NCBI GenBank assembly: GCA_031273705.1
Contig: JAISRJ010000278.1
Location: 1-6,303 of the forward strand
Length of the DNA: 6,303 nt
Source: Clostridiales bacterium
GTDB lineage: Bacteria; Bacillota; Clostridia; Lachnospirales; WQUN01
Direction: 5' to 3'
The position numbers were made by a program, and so were the translations under genes. Under the pieces are notes generated by a model, which ran no database searches, was not told where the DNA came from, and saw nothing but the letters and a program-made list of their open reading frames with translations. Below are positions 5,725 through 6,303 of the stretch, piece by piece (position 1 is the stretch's first letter; each line of letters begins with the position of its first letter).

Positions 5725-6303
5725 TCCGGAATATTATTTTAACCGCGAATTGTCGTGGCTGGAATTTAACAATCGAGTTTTGGAAGAAGCCCAAGACAAA
5801 AGCAATTTGTTAATGGAGCGATTAAAGTTCTTGGCTATATCCGCGTCCAACTTGGATGAGTTTTTTATGGTGCGCGTTTCCAATTTATGGGATCAGGCGG
5901 GGTCTAAACGCGCTAAAAACGATCCGTCAGGGCTCACCCCACGTCAGCAATTGCGACATATCAGCCGAAAGGTACATGATTCGGTTACACATCAATATAA
6001 CTGCCTAATTAGATCTATTTTACCCGCGCTTACTAAAGAAGGTATTAGGTTTTTGAATTTTAAGGAGTTAAACGATAATCAGCGTGAAACTATGACTCGT
6101 TATTATAAAAGTACAGTTTACCCGATTCTTACTCCAATGGCTATTGACCGCAGCCGTCCTTTCCCTCTGCTTAATAATAAGACTCTTAATGTTATTGTAG
6201 AGCTTTCCGCGAAGGATCAAAAAGATAAAAAAGATAAAAAGAGATCGGAGGATAGAGTCGCGGTATTGCAGATCCCGACTGTAATATCTCGGGTTATCTC
6301 GTT
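5711..6303 (+). CDS. ppk1: Polyphosphate kinase 1 (C-terminus outside window)
   Basis: Ppk1 reversibly polymerises the ATP gamma-phosphate into polyphosphate. The window holds 197 complete codons of a protein that is normally about 690 residues, so the catalytic histidines lie beyond the edge. Recognition rests on the N-terminal domain: FNRELSWLEFN (10-20), ISASNLDEFFMVRV (43-56, containing the Asn that binds ATP in the E. coli enzyme), and YPILTPMAIDRSRPFPLLNN (137-156). The start ATG at 5711 lies 10 nt after GGAG (5697-5700), and the protein begins MDLFNPEYYFNREL as expected. A Lys/Asp-rich stretch (168-178) sits between the NKTLNV strand and the conserved VAVLQIPTVISR, a place where family members are usually shorter; it looks like a local insert. 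The gene is the third of the cls-ppx-ppk operon and is separated from ppx by the 17-bp repeat array, which probably influences its translation. Confidence 0.92.
   Translation, partial: MDLFNPEYYFNRELSWLEFNNRVLEEAQDKSNLLMERLKFLAISASNLDEFFMVRVSNLWDQAGSKRAKNDPSGLTPRQQLRHISRKVHDSVTHQYNCLIRSILPALTKEGIRFLNFKELNDNQRETMTRYYKSTVYPILTPMAIDRSRPFPLLNNKTLNVIVELSAKDQKDKKDKKRSEDRVAVLQIPTVISRVIS

Overview
The window looks like an AT-rich, low-GC Gram-positive chromosome, most likely Clostridia. This is inferred from three things: strong GGAGG-type ribosome binding sites, sigma-A style promoters (TTGACA/TATAAT with 17-bp spacers), and a cls - ppx/HD - ppk1 gene order that I recall from Clostridia. No species can be named from the sequence alone.

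Layout. (1) 1-945, minus strand: the N-terminal 315 codons of a multi-pass membrane protein resembling GT-C-fold glycosyltransferases, running off the left edge, with a very good promoter at 1002-1030. (2) 1098-1848, minus strand: a phage/plasmid-type helical protein whose start codon appears to have changed from ATG to ATC, closed by a hairpin terminator at 1102-1126. (3) 1946-2338, minus strand: a small CmpB-type (PF06541-like) putative ABC-transporter permease. (4) 2474-6303, plus strand: one apparent operon with its own promoter, made of cardiolipin synthase, a Ppx/GppA-HD fusion protein and polyphosphate kinase 1 (cut by the right edge).

The operon joins membrane phospholipid synthesis (Cls) to polyphosphate synthesis (Ppk1) and a phosphatase-like partner (Ppx-HD). 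Two of its genes carry oddities. The cls reading frame is interrupted in frame by one amber codon at 3159-3161, upstream of both HKD catalytic motifs. The Ppx domain has lost the conserved DIGGGS phosphate loop while its HD metal-binding set looks complete.

The most striking element is the ppx-ppk1 junction. A 17-bp unit is tandemly repeated (seven exact-length copies plus two flanking degenerate ones). Every copy carries an SD-like purine stretch, an ATG, a five-codon micro-ORF, and a TAA whose last A begins the next ATG. The result is a chain of TAATG stop/start overlaps leading from the ppx stop towards the ppk1 start. It may be only a slippage expansion of the original intercistronic SD/start, but its architecture could act as a translational relay or a phase-variable attenuator for Ppk1.
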